Assembly (NCBI GenBank): GCA_020632955.1
Contig: JACKEO010000009.1
Location: 62,001-126,000 of the forward strand
DNA: 64,000 nucleotides
Direction of reading: 5' to 3'
Source of the DNA: Alphaproteobacteria bacterium
GTDB lineage: Bacteria > Myxococcota_A > UBA796 > GCA-2862545
The translations under genes were made by a program, and so were the position numbers. Shown in pieces: positions 18,248 through 27,170 of this stretch (positions are counted from its first letter, which is position 1; each line of letters starts with the position of its first letter). The notes under the pieces were generated by a model. That model was not told where the DNA came from, made no database searches, and was given only the letters and a program-made list of their open reading frames with translations.

Positions 18248-19354
18248 TCAGCGCGGGACGAGCAGATCCGTGACGACCGGGCGGTGGTCGGAGCAGGCCA
18301 CGTCGGGGATCCGCGCGTCGGCGACCGCGGCGCCGCGCACGTACACGAAGTCGATGCGCACCGGGAGCAGCCCGAGGACGCTCACCGTGGCTCCGAGGCC
18401 GCGCGCACCGGCCTCCCAGGCGTCGGTGAGCCGGTCGCGCAGGCGTGCGTGCACCGGCAGGTCGCGCGTGGCGTTGAAGTCGCCGGCCACCACCACCGGA
18501 CGGTCCGCGGGCAGCCGCCCCAGGAGGCCGTCGACCTGGGCCTCCTGCTCCGCGGCCACCCGTCCGAGGCGGCGCGCGGCGCTGGTGGCCTGCGCCAGCG
18601 GGTCGGCGAGGAGGCGGTGTGGCGCCAGGTGGACGCTCCACACCTCCACCGACGTGGGGCCCTGCGACACCGCCGCGCGCAGGAAGCGCCAGTCCCCGCC
18701 GGGGCGGTAGGCCTCGTCGCGGTGGGCGCCGAGGGTCCAGGCGCCACCGCGCGTGCACACCGCGATGCCCAGCGCGGCGTGGGGTCCCTCCGACATGTAC
18801 GGCGCCCACGCGCAGCCCTCGAGGCCGAGCTCGCCCTCCAGGAGGCGCGCGTCCTCCGGCGTGACCTCCTGCAGCGCGATCACGTCGGGGGCCAGCGCCT
18901 CCACCGCGCCGGCCAGGCAGCTGCGGGCCTCGGGGCTGGTGCGCTCGTCGGTGGGCGGGACGCCGGCACCCCAGAGGCGTCGGACGTTCCAGGTGGCCAC
19001 CCGGAGCGGCGCTGCGTCGGCGTCGGCCTCGGGGGCGCGTCGGCCCCAGACCGGCCCCCATCGCAGCAGCGGGAGCAGCACCGCCAGTCCCACCAGCCAG
19101 GGCAGGGCGCGTTGATCGGGCAGCACGGTCCACAGCCCGAACAGCACGGCGGCGAGCAGGGCCGCCACCAGCGGGAGCAGGCCCACCACCGGGATCAGCA
19201 TCACCGGCAGGCCGAGCGTCGGGGCGAGGACCGCGGGCAGCCACACCAGCGCGAGCGCCAGGGCCGCGAGGGCCGCCACCACGCGACCCGCGCCACCCCC
19301 GTCGCGGCGGGCGATGCGCAGACGTCCGGGCGTGGGCTCGGAGGGGTCGGCCAC
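18248..19354 (-). CDS. Membrane-anchored endonuclease/exonuclease/phosphatase family protein
   Basis: 368 residues from a GTG start with AAGGA upstream. Two or three N-terminal transmembrane helices (residues 25-95) are followed by an EEP-fold domain. The domain shows ATWNVRR (metal/substrate Asn), VIALQEVT (metal Glu), VVVAGDFNATRD (catalytic Asp and Asn) and the terminal SDHRPVV (catalytic His). This layout matches YafD-like proteins. The substrate could be nucleic acid, a phosphoinositide or another phosphodiester; sequence alone does not decide. It is probably monocistronic, divergent from the pyrophosphatase gene across a 111-bp gap that should hold both promoters. Confidence 0.85.
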   Translation of the reverse strand: MADPSEPTPGRLRIARRDGGGAGRVVAALAALALALVWLPAVLAPTLGLPVMLIPVVGLLPLVAALLAAVLFGLWTVLPDQRALPWLVGLAVLLPLLRWGPVWGRRAPEADADAAPLRVATWNVRRLWGAGVPPTDERTSPEARSCLAGAVEALAPDVIALQEVTPEDARLLEGELGLEGCAWAPYMSEGPHAALGIAVCTRGGAWTLGAHRDEAYRPGGDWRFLRAAVSQGPTSVEVWSVHLAPHRLLADPLAQATSAARRLGRVAAEQEAQVDGLLGRLPADRPVVVAGDFNATRDLPVHARLRDRLTDAWEAGARGLGATVSVLGLLPVRIDFVYVRGAAVADARIPDVACSDHRPVVTDLLVPR

Positions 19355-19465
19355 GGGTCCTTCTCCGCCGCGCGGGGCGTCGGCCTATCACGCGCAGGCA
19401 GCCGAGGACGCGCGCACCCGGCGCCGCGGACAGCGGACGCCGGATAGCGGGGACCGGGAGGTGGC

Positions 19466-19882
19466 GTGCGGCCCGAGGCCTGGCTTGGACGCACCGTGGA
19501 GGTGCTGGTCGAGGTGCCTGCCGGCGGACGCGTGAAGCGCCGTGCGGACGGCCGTGCCGACGTGGTCTCCCCGGTGGGCGTGCCGTGGAACTACGGCAGC
19601 GTGCCGGGAGAGCGGTCGGGCGACGGCGACCTCCTCGACGCCCTGCTGCTCGGCCCGCGTCGGGAGGTCGGCACCCGGGTGACGGGGCGCGTGGTGGGCG
19701 TGGTGGACTTCCAGGATGCGGGGCTCGACGATCCCAAGCTGGTCGTGGGGACGCCCGGGCCGCGCACCCGCCTCGGCATCCGCCTGTTCTTCGCGCTCTA
19801 CCCGTGGCCCAAGCGGCTGCTGCACGCGGTGCGTGGGGAGCACGGGGTCACCCGGACCCGGGCCATCCACTGGCTCGCCTGA
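19466..19882 (+). CDS. Compact family I inorganic pyrophosphatase-like protein
   Basis: 138 residues from GTG with GGGAGG just upstream; E. coli Ppa has 176. Two metal/catalytic blocks of family I pyrophosphatases are visible: NYGSVPGERSGDGDLLDALL, matching NYG..P...DGDPxDxLV, and DAGLDDPKLVV, matching the D-x4-D-x-K motif. The usual proline after DGD is Leu. The N-terminal Glu (VEVP) and one Lys are kept. It likely hydrolyses PPi to phosphate, but the shortened C-terminus and N-terminal core mean activity is inferred. It may be an additional rather than the housekeeping enzyme. Confidence 0.75.
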   Translation: MRPEAWLGRTVEVLVEVPAGGRVKRRADGRADVVSPVGVPWNYGSVPGERSGDGDLLDALLLGPRREVGTRVTGRVVGVVDFQDAGLDDPKLVVGTPGPRTRLGIRLFFALYPWPKRLLHAVRGEHGVTRTRAIHWLA

Positions 19883-19912
19883 GATCGGCCGTGGGCCGCG
19901 CCCTCGGACGGA

Positions 19913-20356
19913 TCAGCGGGCGAAGGTGAGCTTCTGGAGCAGGGGCTCCAGCTTGTCGAGGCAGCCCTCCCAGCCCTCGGCGTGGTCGGCGACCGCCGAC
20001 GGCGAGGGCAGGCCCGCGTGGACCAGCGTGAGGTGGGTGGCGCCGTCCTCGTCGTGCAGCGTGACGGTGACCCGGCTGGACCGCACGCTGCCGCTCTCCC
20101 AGGCCCAGGTGAACACCAGCCGCTCCGTGGGCTCGAGTGCCTCGAAGGTGCCGAAGGCCACGTGATCGCCGCGATCCTGGCCGGTCATCCGCACCCGCCA
20201 GGCGCCGCCGAGCCGGGGCTCGAAGGCGAGCACCTCGGGACGCAGCGAGCCCGGCGCGAACCACTTGCCCAGCAGCTCCGCCTCCGTGAAGCAGCGCCAC
20301 ACCAGCATGGGCGGCGACGCGAAGGTGCGCGTGAGCTCCACGCGGTCGTCGGTCAT
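19913..20356 (-). CDS. AHSA1/SRPBCC (START-like) domain protein
   Basis: 147 residues, GAGGA Shine-Dalgarno before the ATG. It has the typical pattern of the activator-of-Hsp90-like SRPBCC group: an N-terminal strand ELTRTFASPPMLVWRCFTE, the WFAP motif after the first helix, GGAWRVRM, ERLVFTWAWE and the C-terminal helix EGWEGCLDKLEPLL. These proteins form a hydrophobic ligand pocket; the ligand is unknown. It ends 31 bp from the convergent pyrophosphatase gene. Confidence 0.88.
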   Translation of the reverse strand: MTDDRVELTRTFASPPMLVWRCFTEAELLGKWFAPGSLRPEVLAFEPRLGGAWRVRMTGQDRGDHVAFGTFEALEPTERLVFTWAWESGSVRSSRVTVTLHDEDGATHLTLVHAGLPSPSAVADHAEGWEGCLDKLEPLLQKLTFAR

Positions 20357-20393
20357 GGGTCCTCCTCGGAGGTCGCGGGGCCGGGGAGCGCGC

Positions 20394-22361
20394 CTAGGGG
20401 CAGAAGGGACCCTTCAGATCGAAGGCGTTGTCGTCCTCGATGCACTCGGGCAGCACAGAACCGCCCTGACCGTCGTCGTCGACCACGATGCGGAGGCGAT
20501 CGGCCCGCTTCGCGAGGTTGGCCGGCACCTCGAACACCATCTGGTCGCCCGACGAGCCCGACTTCGTGGGGGCGGGCGTCTCGAGCGTGTCGACGATGTA
20601 CCAGCGGTTGCCCTCGTTCGCGTAGAGCGTGAGCGGCACGCCTGCGGGGGCGTCGAGGTCGGGCGTGCGGTTGATGGCCTGCACCGCGACGTACAGCGAG
20701 CCGGCGCCGCACTGCAGGTCGCAGACATCCACGATCTCCGCCTGGAGGTCGAAGCGCGAGGTGTCGAGACCGAGGTTCGGGTCGATGGCGGCGTGCCAGG
20801 TGTTCTGCAGCTCGAAGCCCTGCTTGCCGCCGGCGGGGATCGAGAAGTCGTTGCCGATGTTGGCGATGCTGTAGGCGTGCTGGTTCCACAGCGGGCGGGC
20901 GGGGGCCCAGAAGCCGTCGCCCTGGCCGTAGACCGAGAAGGCCTTGCCATACTCCATGTGGCCGAGGACGATCTCGGCCGACCCGTCGTTGTCGACGTCG
21001 GCGATGACCGGGTAGTCCATCAGCGTGCGCGAAGCGTGCTTCTCGGAGCGGAACTTCTCCTTCCCGGTGGGGCCGTCGAAGGCGTAGACCCCGCGCTCGT
21101 CGGTGTAGACGACCTCCTCGATGCCGTCGCCCTCGAAGTCGAAGATCGACGCGCCCGTGGCGCCCGAGACGTCCTTGACCTGCTGCTCCCAGAGCACGGT
21201 GCCGTCGTGGTTCAGGGCGTACAGCTGCGACCCTCCGGCGGTGACGATCTCGGGGTAGCCGTCGTCGTCGATGTCGGCGATGGCCGCGTTGGCGAGGATG
21301 TTCGCGCCGATCTTGCCTGCGGCGGCGCTGCCCGGGTCGTCGTCCTCGTCCTCGCAGTCCGGGATCTTGCAGAGGAACTCGAACGGGCCCCACATCTTGG
21401 TGCCGTCGGTGTCGTGGGCGCGGATGGTGCCGTGCGAGGTGGCGATGAACTCGCCCTCGGGATCGTCGTCGAGGTTGGCGACGCTGATGAGCCCGTCGGG
21501 CCAGTTCTTGTTGAACCACTTGTCGTTGCCGTCGGCGTCGTACATGGCGTTGCCGACGATGACCTCCTGCTTGCCGTCGAGGTCGAGGTCGGCCACGGCC
21601 GGGATGGTGGCCTCGGTGGCGACGAACTGGCCCACGCGGATCACGCCGTACGAGCCGCGGCCATGGGTGCCCACGCCGCGGATGGTGCCGTCGTTCCGGT
21701 AGATCACGCGCCCGGCGACGATCTCGGGCGTGCCGTCGGCGTCGAGGTCCGCGATGATCGGGGCGGTGGAGTAGTCGAAGTCGAGCAGACCGGTGTTGTA
21801 CTCGGACTCCCAGAGGAAGGTGCCGTCGTGGCTCCAGGCGCCGAGCGCATAGCGGGCCGCGGTGTTCGTGGGCTGGGCGGTGCCGCGGGCGCGGATGCCG
21901 ATGATCTCGGGATCACCGTCGCCGTCGATGTCGCCCACGGCCAGCGGGGAGCCCTGGCCGAGCTTGGCGTTCACGTCCTTCCAGTAGACCTGGCTGCCGT
22001 CACCCCGGTACACCCACAGCTCGCCCTTCTCGCCCTTCGTGAGCGCGGCGAAGATGTTGTAGTGCAGGTTGACGATGACCTCGGCCATGCCGTCGCCGTC
22101 GAGATCGGCGACCGCGGGTGTGGCCGAGCAGTTCATGTCGGCCCGCCCCCCGGTCCACTCCACCCACGGCTGGAAGCCGAGCGGCAGCTCGTTCGCCTCG
22201 CACGCCTCCAGGGTGTCGGTGGTGCGGGGCGTGTGGTTGAAGCCGCACAGCCCGTAGCCCACGTCGGTGTCGTCAGGATCCGATGCCGGATCCTTGTCGC
22301 CGCCCAGGGTGTACTCGGAACAGCCCGCCAGCAGGACGGGCACGAGGAAGGTCCAGCGCAT
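20394..22361 (-). CDS. FG-GAP/VCBS-repeat lipoprotein
   Basis: 655 residues from the ATG at 22361, giving MRWTFLVPVLLAGC, a lipoprotein signal with lipobox LAGC. An Asp-rich linker is followed by at least eight beta-propeller-type repeats with calcium loops: DLDGDGMAEV, DIDGDGDPEI, DLDADGTPEI, DLDLDGKQEV, DIDDDGYPEI, DFEGDGIEEV, DVDNDGSAEI. The last 150 residues form a separate domain with paired cysteines (CDLQCG), possibly CARDB-like. It is probably a surface-exposed, Ca-stabilised lipoprotein. A role in adhesion or carbohydrate binding is only a guess. Confidence 0.88.
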   Translation of the reverse strand: MRWTFLVPVLLAGCSEYTLGGDKDPASDPDDTDVGYGLCGFNHTPRTTDTLEACEANELPLGFQPWVEWTGGRADMNCSATPAVADLDGDGMAEVIVNLHYNIFAALTKGEKGELWVYRGDGSQVYWKDVNAKLGQGSPLAVGDIDGDGDPEIIGIRARGTAQPTNTAARYALGAWSHDGTFLWESEYNTGLLDFDYSTAPIIADLDADGTPEIVAGRVIYRNDGTIRGVGTHGRGSYGVIRVGQFVATEATIPAVADLDLDGKQEVIVGNAMYDADGNDKWFNKNWPDGLISVANLDDDPEGEFIATSHGTIRAHDTDGTKMWGPFEFLCKIPDCEDEDDDPGSAAAGKIGANILANAAIADIDDDGYPEIVTAGGSQLYALNHDGTVLWEQQVKDVSGATGASIFDFEGDGIEEVVYTDERGVYAFDGPTGKEKFRSEKHASRTLMDYPVIADVDNDGSAEIVLGHMEYGKAFSVYGQGDGFWAPARPLWNQHAYSIANIGNDFSIPAGGKQGFELQNTWHAAIDPNLGLDTSRFDLQAEIVDVCDLQCGAGSLYVAVQAINRTPDLDAPAGVPLTLYANEGNRWYIVDTLETPAPTKSGSSGDQMVFEVPANLAKRADRLRIVVDDDGQGGSVLPECIEDDNAFDLKGPFCP

Positions 22362-22456
22362 CGCGCCTCCACACGACCCGGCACGATAGCCCACCGGACA
22401 CCCCTTGGGCGCGATCAGCTGTGAACAGCATGTCGGCGTGGGGGGGAGGAGGCAGG

Positions 22457-22861
22457 GTGCGCGCGATCCGGAGCTTCGTCGCCTCTCTGGCGTGGATGTC
22501 GGCCCTGGCCCGCGTGCGCGCCGGCCTCGTCCTCGGTCTCCTGGGTCTCGCGCCGCTGGCCTTCCTGGACCAGCGCACGGCTGCGGTGGTGGCCGTCGGC
22601 TTCTGGAGCGGTGGCGTCTCGATGTTCGTGCTGCACGCGCGCTTCGGGTTCACGCGGCTGCTCTCGCTGGCCCACCTGTGTTGGCTGCCCGGCGTCGTGC
22701 TCCTCACGCTGGAGGCCGCCCCCGTGGTGCCGGAAGGGGGGTACGGCGCCTGGTTGCAGGCCGCGCTCGTGGTGTCGGTGCTGGTGCTCGTCGCCGACGT
22801 GCGGGACGTGGCGCGCTGGATCGGCGGCGATCGGGCGCCGCTGGTCACGCTTCCGGGCTGA
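22457..22861 (+). CDS. Small membrane protein of unknown function
   Basis: About 134 residues from the GTG at 22457, which follows AGGAGG four bases upstream; an ATG at 22430 is an alternative start. Four hydrophobic helices are visible (LVLGLLGLAPLAFL, AVVAVGFWSGGVSMFVL, LAHLCWLPGVVLLTL, AALVVSVLVLVADV). No family recognised. It converges on and overlaps the acyltransferase gene on the other strand by 17 bp. Confidence 0.65.
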   Translation: MRAIRSFVASLAWMSALARVRAGLVLGLLGLAPLAFLDQRTAAVVAVGFWSGGVSMFVLHARFGFTRLLSLAHLCWLPGVVLLTLEAAPVVPEGGYGAWLQAALVVSVLVLVADVRDVARWIGGDRAPLVTLPG

Positions 22862-23885
22862 CGCCGGCCACGAAGGCGTCCACCTCGCGCCACAGCGCCT
22901 CGAGCCATGCGATGCGCGCGTCGCGGTCGGCGGGGATGTCGGCGGCGGGCACCCGCCACATCCGCACCCGCACCCGGGTGCCCACGAGGGACCCGCGGAC
23001 GAGGTCGAGCAGGTGCACGCCCGCCTCGAGTCCCGCGTGCGCGACGACGAGGACGTCCACGCCGGGCAGGTCGTCGAGGAGGGCGAGCACGCCGCCCGGG
23101 TGGGGGGCCAGGACGTGCGTGAAGGCCCGCGCGCGTGCCTCGGCGGCGGCGTCCCTGCGGGCCTGGGCCTCGGCGATGCGCTTCGCCCGCTTGGCCTCGG
23201 TGAAGCGTGTGCCCTCCGGGTAGATGAGCACCCCCTCGTCGGGCTGCAGGTCGCGGGCGAGGGTGGCGATGCGCGCGCGCTCGGCCTGGCGATCGCGGGC
23301 GTCCCGGTGGACGAAGGCGACGCCGAGGCGGTGGCCGATCACGTCGAAGGCGGGCTCCCAGAGCAGCTCGGCCTTCACGGCGTAGCGGAGGGCCACCGCG
23401 TGCGGCACCTCCACCAGCAGGGTGCCGAGCACCGCGTCCGCGAGGCTGGCGTGGCGCTCGAGCACCAGCAGGGGGCCCGGCGCAACCTGGTCGCGGCCCT
23501 CGACGTCGAGCCGGATCGCGAAGAGCCGACTCCCCACGGCCCACAGGAAGCGCACCCACGTGCGGAGGATCCTCCGGTGGCCCGCGAGCACCGCCTCGGG
23601 GGTGAGCAGGCCGGTGCGCTCCCCCGCCCAGAGCGCGCCCGCCGCGAGCAGCCCGAACAGATCGGCGTACACGTAGGCGACGCAGAGGCCCAGCGTGCGC
23701 AGCGCGCTGAGGCGACGTCCCACGGTGAGGTCGATGGCGAGCGCGACCAGCACCAGCGTGGGCAGCAGCGACCACAGGCCCGTGGCGAGGATGGCCACGG
23801 CCGGCAGCGTCAGCGCGCGGCGGGCCCAGGCGCCCTCGTCGTGCGGCGCGGGCGGGGGAGCGGTGGGTGGCTGGAGGGGGTCCAT
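22845..23885 (-). CDS. PlsC-type 1-acyl-glycerol-3-phosphate acyltransferase family protein
   Basis: 346 residues. Two or three N-terminal membrane helices (residues 25-85) are followed by the acyltransferase domain with the H-x4-D catalytic block RHASLADAVLG and the glycerophosphate-binding YPEGTRF. Spacing of about 75 residues between them fits the family. It resembles eukaryote-like LPLAT/LCLAT members (C-terminal VAHAGLE segment) more than the short PlsC of E. coli. Lysophospholipid acylation at the inner membrane is likely; the exact acceptor is not evident. Confidence 0.85.
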   Translation of the reverse strand: MDPLQPPTAPPPAPHDEGAWARRALTLPAVAILATGLWSLLPTLVLVALAIDLTVGRRLSALRTLGLCVAYVYADLFGLLAAGALWAGERTGLLTPEAVLAGHRRILRTWVRFLWAVGSRLFAIRLDVEGRDQVAPGPLLVLERHASLADAVLGTLLVEVPHAVALRYAVKAELLWEPAFDVIGHRLGVAFVHRDARDRQAERARIATLARDLQPDEGVLIYPEGTRFTEAKRAKRIAEAQARRDAAAEARARAFTHVLAPHPGGVLALLDDLPGVDVLVVAHAGLEAGVHLLDLVRGSLVGTRVRVRMWRVPAADIPADRDARIAWLEALWREVDAFVAGVSPEA

Positions 23886-23904
23886 GGGCCAGCCTACCGC
23901 AGGC

Positions 23905-24828
23905 TCACGGCGTCGTCGGCGCCTCGGCGGTCGCCCAGGCGTCCCGGACCCATCGCCAGCCGTCGCGGGCCGCGTGGGCGAGCGGGTGACCCGGGTGCGT
24001 CGGCGCGTTCGCCGCGCCGGGCCAGAGGTCGGCCATGCCGTCCACGACGCAGCTCACCGTGGGCGCGGCGCCGTCGGACGTGGCGCAGGCCAGTCCGTCG
24101 TGGTGGTCGGTGGTGGTGGCGGTGGCCTGGTTCCGGGCGCGCCACGCGGCCACGGCGTGCTCCACTGGAAGGTGGCCTCCCCCCCGCGTGGTGGGGAGGC
24201 GTCCCTCGCCGCCTCCCGGCGGTGCGAAGTCGTCCAGGGCCCCGTGGTAGTGCAGCCACGGGATCGGGCGGGTGCGCTCGCAGGTGTCGAGCTGGAGGCT
24301 CCCGCCGACGCTGATCACGGCGTCGGGCACGTCCGACGCGCAGGCCCAGCGCTCGGCCATCATCGCGCCGTTGCCGATCCCCGTGGCGAGCACGCGACCC
24401 GAGGTGCAGGCCACGGCGTCCAGGCGGGCGATCACGGCGTCGAGGAAGGCCACGTCGTCGACGCCCTTCTCCTGCGCCCGACCGCAGCACGGACCCGCGT
24501 TCCAGGTGGCGCTGCGCCCGTCGGGACCGACGAGGATGGCGTCGGTGCGCGCGGCGAGCTCCAGCCAGCCGCTGTAGTGCTGCTGGCGCTCGGGGTCGGA
24601 GCGGAACTCGTGCAGGTCGACGACCACGTCGTGGGGCCCGGGACCCGGGGGCATCCAGACGAGCGCGCGTCGGCTCACGCCTCCGGCCTCGAGTCCGACC
24701 AGGTGGGGGCCGGCGCCGAAGGCACCGGCGTCGCAGGCGCCGTCCGGGCGGTCCGCGGGCAGCACGGACGGGTGACCGCAGGCCACGCCGACGGCGATCA
24801 GGAGGGCGAGGGCGGCGAGGCGCGTCAC
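23905..24828 (-). CDS. LpqC/PHB-depolymerase-like esterase with lost catalytic residues
   Basis: 307 residues starting at GTG 24828, whose GTGA overlaps the stop of the glycosyltransferase. The N-terminus LAALALLIAVGVAC is a secretion signal and perhaps a poor lipobox. Family traits of LpqC-type (COG3509) esterases are clear: GPCCGRAQEKGVDDVAFLDAV, then VLATGIGNGAMMAERWAC and PIPWLHYHGALDD. In active relatives the nucleophile sits in G-x-S-N-G; here it is Gly152 (codon ggc). The usual GGHxWPG histidine block reads GMADLWPG (264-271). Both nucleophile and base therefore seem missing. It is probably a secreted non-catalytic protein, co-translated with the glycosyltransferase. Confidence 0.82.
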   Translation of the reverse strand: MTRLAALALLIAVGVACGHPSVLPADRPDGACDAGAFGAGPHLVGLEAGGVSRRALVWMPPGPGPHDVVVDLHEFRSDPERQQHYSGWLELAARTDAILVGPDGRSATWNAGPCCGRAQEKGVDDVAFLDAVIARLDAVACTSGRVLATGIGNGAMMAERWACASDVPDAVISVGGSLQLDTCERTRPIPWLHYHGALDDFAPPGGGEGRLPTTRGGGHLPVEHAVAAWRARNQATATTTDHHDGLACATSDGAAPTVSCVVDGMADLWPGAANAPTHPGHPLAHAARDGWRWVRDAWATAEAPTTP

Positions 24829-26561
24829 GGCTGCTCCTGGGAGGGCGGCGTGCCGGTGTCGTCGTCGGCGGCATCGGGCGGCGTCGGGCCGGGCTCGGGC
24901 CGCGCCGGGCGCACGAGGAGGACCGAAGGCCGGCGGGGCCAGCCGGTGCGCGGCAGCAGCACCCGCGGGGGGAGGACGATGTCCTCGGCCACCTCGTAGG
25001 CGCGCCGCACGCCGAGACCCATGGACTGGCGCGCGTCGATCACCGTGCCGTAGTGACGGGTGCGGATCGCGTCGAGCACGCGGTGGGCCTCGCCGTAGAA
25101 GGGACCGCCCTTGTGGCGGATGTCCCACAGCGCGATGAGGTGGTAGCCCGGGCGGTGCCCGGCCTGGGCCGCCAGCCAGGGCGCGAACGGGGAGAGCACG
25201 GGTCCCGCGTGACCTGCCAGGCGCGACACCAGGTCCTGGCCCGCCTGCTCGTCAGCCTCGGTGGGGACGAGCCTGTCGAGGTCCTGGGCACCGAGCTGGA
25301 GTCCGAGCTGCCCCAGGGCCAGCAGCGTGGCGACGAGGGCCCCGGCCAGGGCCTGGCGCTGCCGCACCAGCTCGGCGAGCGTGAGCGCGAAGCCCGCCGA
25401 CAGCACCCAGTGCCAGGGCATGTGGACGTTGAGGAAGCCGCCGTGGTGGGCCCGCATCAGGCCCGCGACCACCGCGGCGACGAGGCCGATGCCGGCCGCC
25501 ATGACCCAGGGCCCCTCCGGCCGGCGTCCGCGGAGGAGGGCGACCAGTCCGACGAGCAGGCTGCACCCGCCCACGCCGGCGAGCGCCGCGCCGGTGGCCG
25601 CCTCCACGGGCGTGTGACGGAAGAGCCCCTGCACGTCGGCGCTCCAGGCGACGAGGCCCACCGTGGCCAGGCCGGCGACCGCCGACAGCGCCGCGAGGCT
25701 CCGCAGGGAGCTGCCGGGCACGGCGCGGGCGGTGAACACGGGGAGGAGGAGGGTGGCTGCGGCGGCGACCACCGGCAGCCCGTGGCCCGTCTCGCGGGGC
25801 AGGCCGGGCCACGCCCGGGCCAGCTGCAGCGGGTGCGAGGCCGGGACCTGGAGGACGTAGGCGAGGAAGCGCCCCTCCGAACCCACCTGCATCGCCACCG
25901 TCCAGGCCAGGGCCGGCACGGCGGCCAGGGCCGCCCATCCCAGGGCCGGACGCAGCCCCCGCCACGCCCAGATGCCCAGGGCCAGCGGCAGCCCGAAGGC
26001 CGCCATGTTGTGCTTCACGACGAAGGCCGCGGCGAGCAGCACCGCCCCGACCGCACGCGTGCGCGCCTCGGCCTCCGCGCTCAGCACCACCGCCCAGGCC
26101 AGCAGACCCACCGCGAGGGCGTCGGGGCGCACCAGATCGTAGAAGGCGCCCGACAGCTCGTAGCAGCCCAGGTACACGCCCGCGCCGACCAGTCCGGCGA
26201 GGAGCGACTCCGCCTGGCGACGCCCGAGGGCGGCGATGGCCGCGGCCGCGGCGAGGGTGGCGAGCGCGCTCACCGTGCGGCCGAGGGGGTGGGAGAGATC
26301 GGTGATCGTCCCCAGCAGGGCCAGCACGTAGTAGTAGCCGGGCGTGTACACCATCGGGACGAAGTCGGGCCCGGGCGCGACATAGAGGGGCTCGAGGTGC
26401 AGCACCCGCCAGGCGTGGGCGAGCACGCCGCCCTCCATCCACTCGAGGTCGAAGTGGTAGGACCTCCGCGCCATCCAGGTGGCCACGACGCGCCCTGCCA
26501 CGACGGCCGCGAGGGCCACCGGGAGCAGCAGCAGTCGTTCCCAGCGTGCTCGCGTCCGCAT
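24825..26561 (-). CDS. GT-C fold (ArnT/PMT-like) membrane glycosyltransferase
   Basis: 578 residues, start ATG 26561. An N-terminal membrane helix is followed by a periplasmic loop with acidic residues (FDLEWMEGG, a D-x-E signature as in GT39/GT83 enzymes) and about ten further hydrophobic helices. A soluble C-terminal periplasmic domain (residues 440-560) ends in a Pro/Asp-rich tail. Such proteins move a sugar from a polyprenyl phosphate donor onto lipid or protein on the outer face of the inner membrane. Donor and acceptor are unknown. It is coupled to the esterase-like gene by a GTGA overlap. Confidence 0.78.
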   Translation of the reverse strand: MRTRARWERLLLLPVALAAVVAGRVVATWMARRSYHFDLEWMEGGVLAHAWRVLHLEPLYVAPGPDFVPMVYTPGYYYVLALLGTITDLSHPLGRTVSALATLAAAAAIAALGRRQAESLLAGLVGAGVYLGCYELSGAFYDLVRPDALAVGLLAWAVVLSAEAEARTRAVGAVLLAAAFVVKHNMAAFGLPLALGIWAWRGLRPALGWAALAAVPALAWTVAMQVGSEGRFLAYVLQVPASHPLQLARAWPGLPRETGHGLPVVAAAATLLLPVFTARAVPGSSLRSLAALSAVAGLATVGLVAWSADVQGLFRHTPVEAATGAALAGVGGCSLLVGLVALLRGRRPEGPWVMAAGIGLVAAVVAGLMRAHHGGFLNVHMPWHWVLSAGFALTLAELVRQRQALAGALVATLLALGQLGLQLGAQDLDRLVPTEADEQAGQDLVSRLAGHAGPVLSPFAPWLAAQAGHRPGYHLIALWDIRHKGGPFYGEAHRVLDAIRTRHYGTVIDARQSMGLGVRRAYEVAEDIVLPPRVLLPRTGWPRRPSVLLVRPARPEPGPTPPDAADDDTGTPPSQEQP

Positions 26562-26596
26562 CGGCCGGCGCCTAACGCAGCGAGTGAGGGACCCCC

Positions 26597-27103
26597 ATGA
26601 GCTTCGACGTCCGTTGCCACGGCTGCCACCGCACCGAGCGGTGGACCCCCGAGGGGACGGCCTGGACCGTCGAGGTGCTCGTGCCCGGGGGAGCCCGTCG
26701 GGTGGGCGATCAGCCGGGCCTCGCGCGCGCCCGGGCCCTCGTGCGCGCGGCACGGGACGGGCTGCGGATCGCGGGCGTCTGCGAGGCCTGCGGCCACCTG
26801 CTGCTGGGCCCCGCCGACGGCCCGGACGCGGGTCCGATGGAGGTGGCGACCCCGCGGGGCGTGCTCGCCTCGCGGGCCGGCGTGCTCGAGGGTCCGGACG
26901 GCGTGCTCTCCGCCGAGGCGGCGGAGGCGTGGCTCGACGGTGCGGAGGGCCGCCCCTGGCTGCGTCGCCTGCCCGGCGAGCTCGCGCGGCTCCCCTTCTT
27001 CCTGGTGCTCCTGCCCATCGCCCTCGGGTGGGTGCTCGCCGCGATGTTCGTCGTGTCCTTCCTCGCCGCCATCGTGGAGTGGGCGCCCACGCCGGTGCGC
27101 TGA
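26597..27103 (+). CDS. Zinc-ribbon protein with C-terminal membrane helix
   Basis: 168 residues. Cys pairs CHGC (residues 8-11) and CEAC can form a zinc ribbon split by about 50 residues. A hydrophobic helix (FFLVLLPIALGWVLAAMFVVSFLA) lies near the C-terminus. No known family. It is divergent from the glycosyltransferase across 35 bp, and GAGGG precedes the ATG. Confidence 0.7.
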   Translation: MSFDVRCHGCHRTERWTPEGTAWTVEVLVPGGARRVGDQPGLARARALVRAARDGLRIAGVCEACGHLLLGPADGPDAGPMEVATPRGVLASRAGVLEGPDGVLSAEAAEAWLDGAEGRPWLRRLPGELARLPFFLVLLPIALGWVLAAMFVVSFLAAIVEWAPTPVR

Positions 27104-27118
27104 GACGGGGGGGGCCCT

Positions 27119-27132
27119 GACCCCCGGGGGTC
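27119..27132. terminator. GC palindrome after the zinc-ribbon gene
   Basis: A perfect 14-nt palindrome GACCCCCGGGGGTC lies 16 bp past the stop of the zinc-ribbon gene and 39 bp before the next start, inside a longer G/C-run region. It could act as a weak terminator or simply be low-complexity GC sequence. Confidence 0.3.
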
Positions 27133-27170
27133 CCGCCGGTTAGGCGCCCGGGTTCCCTCCCGAGGCCACG

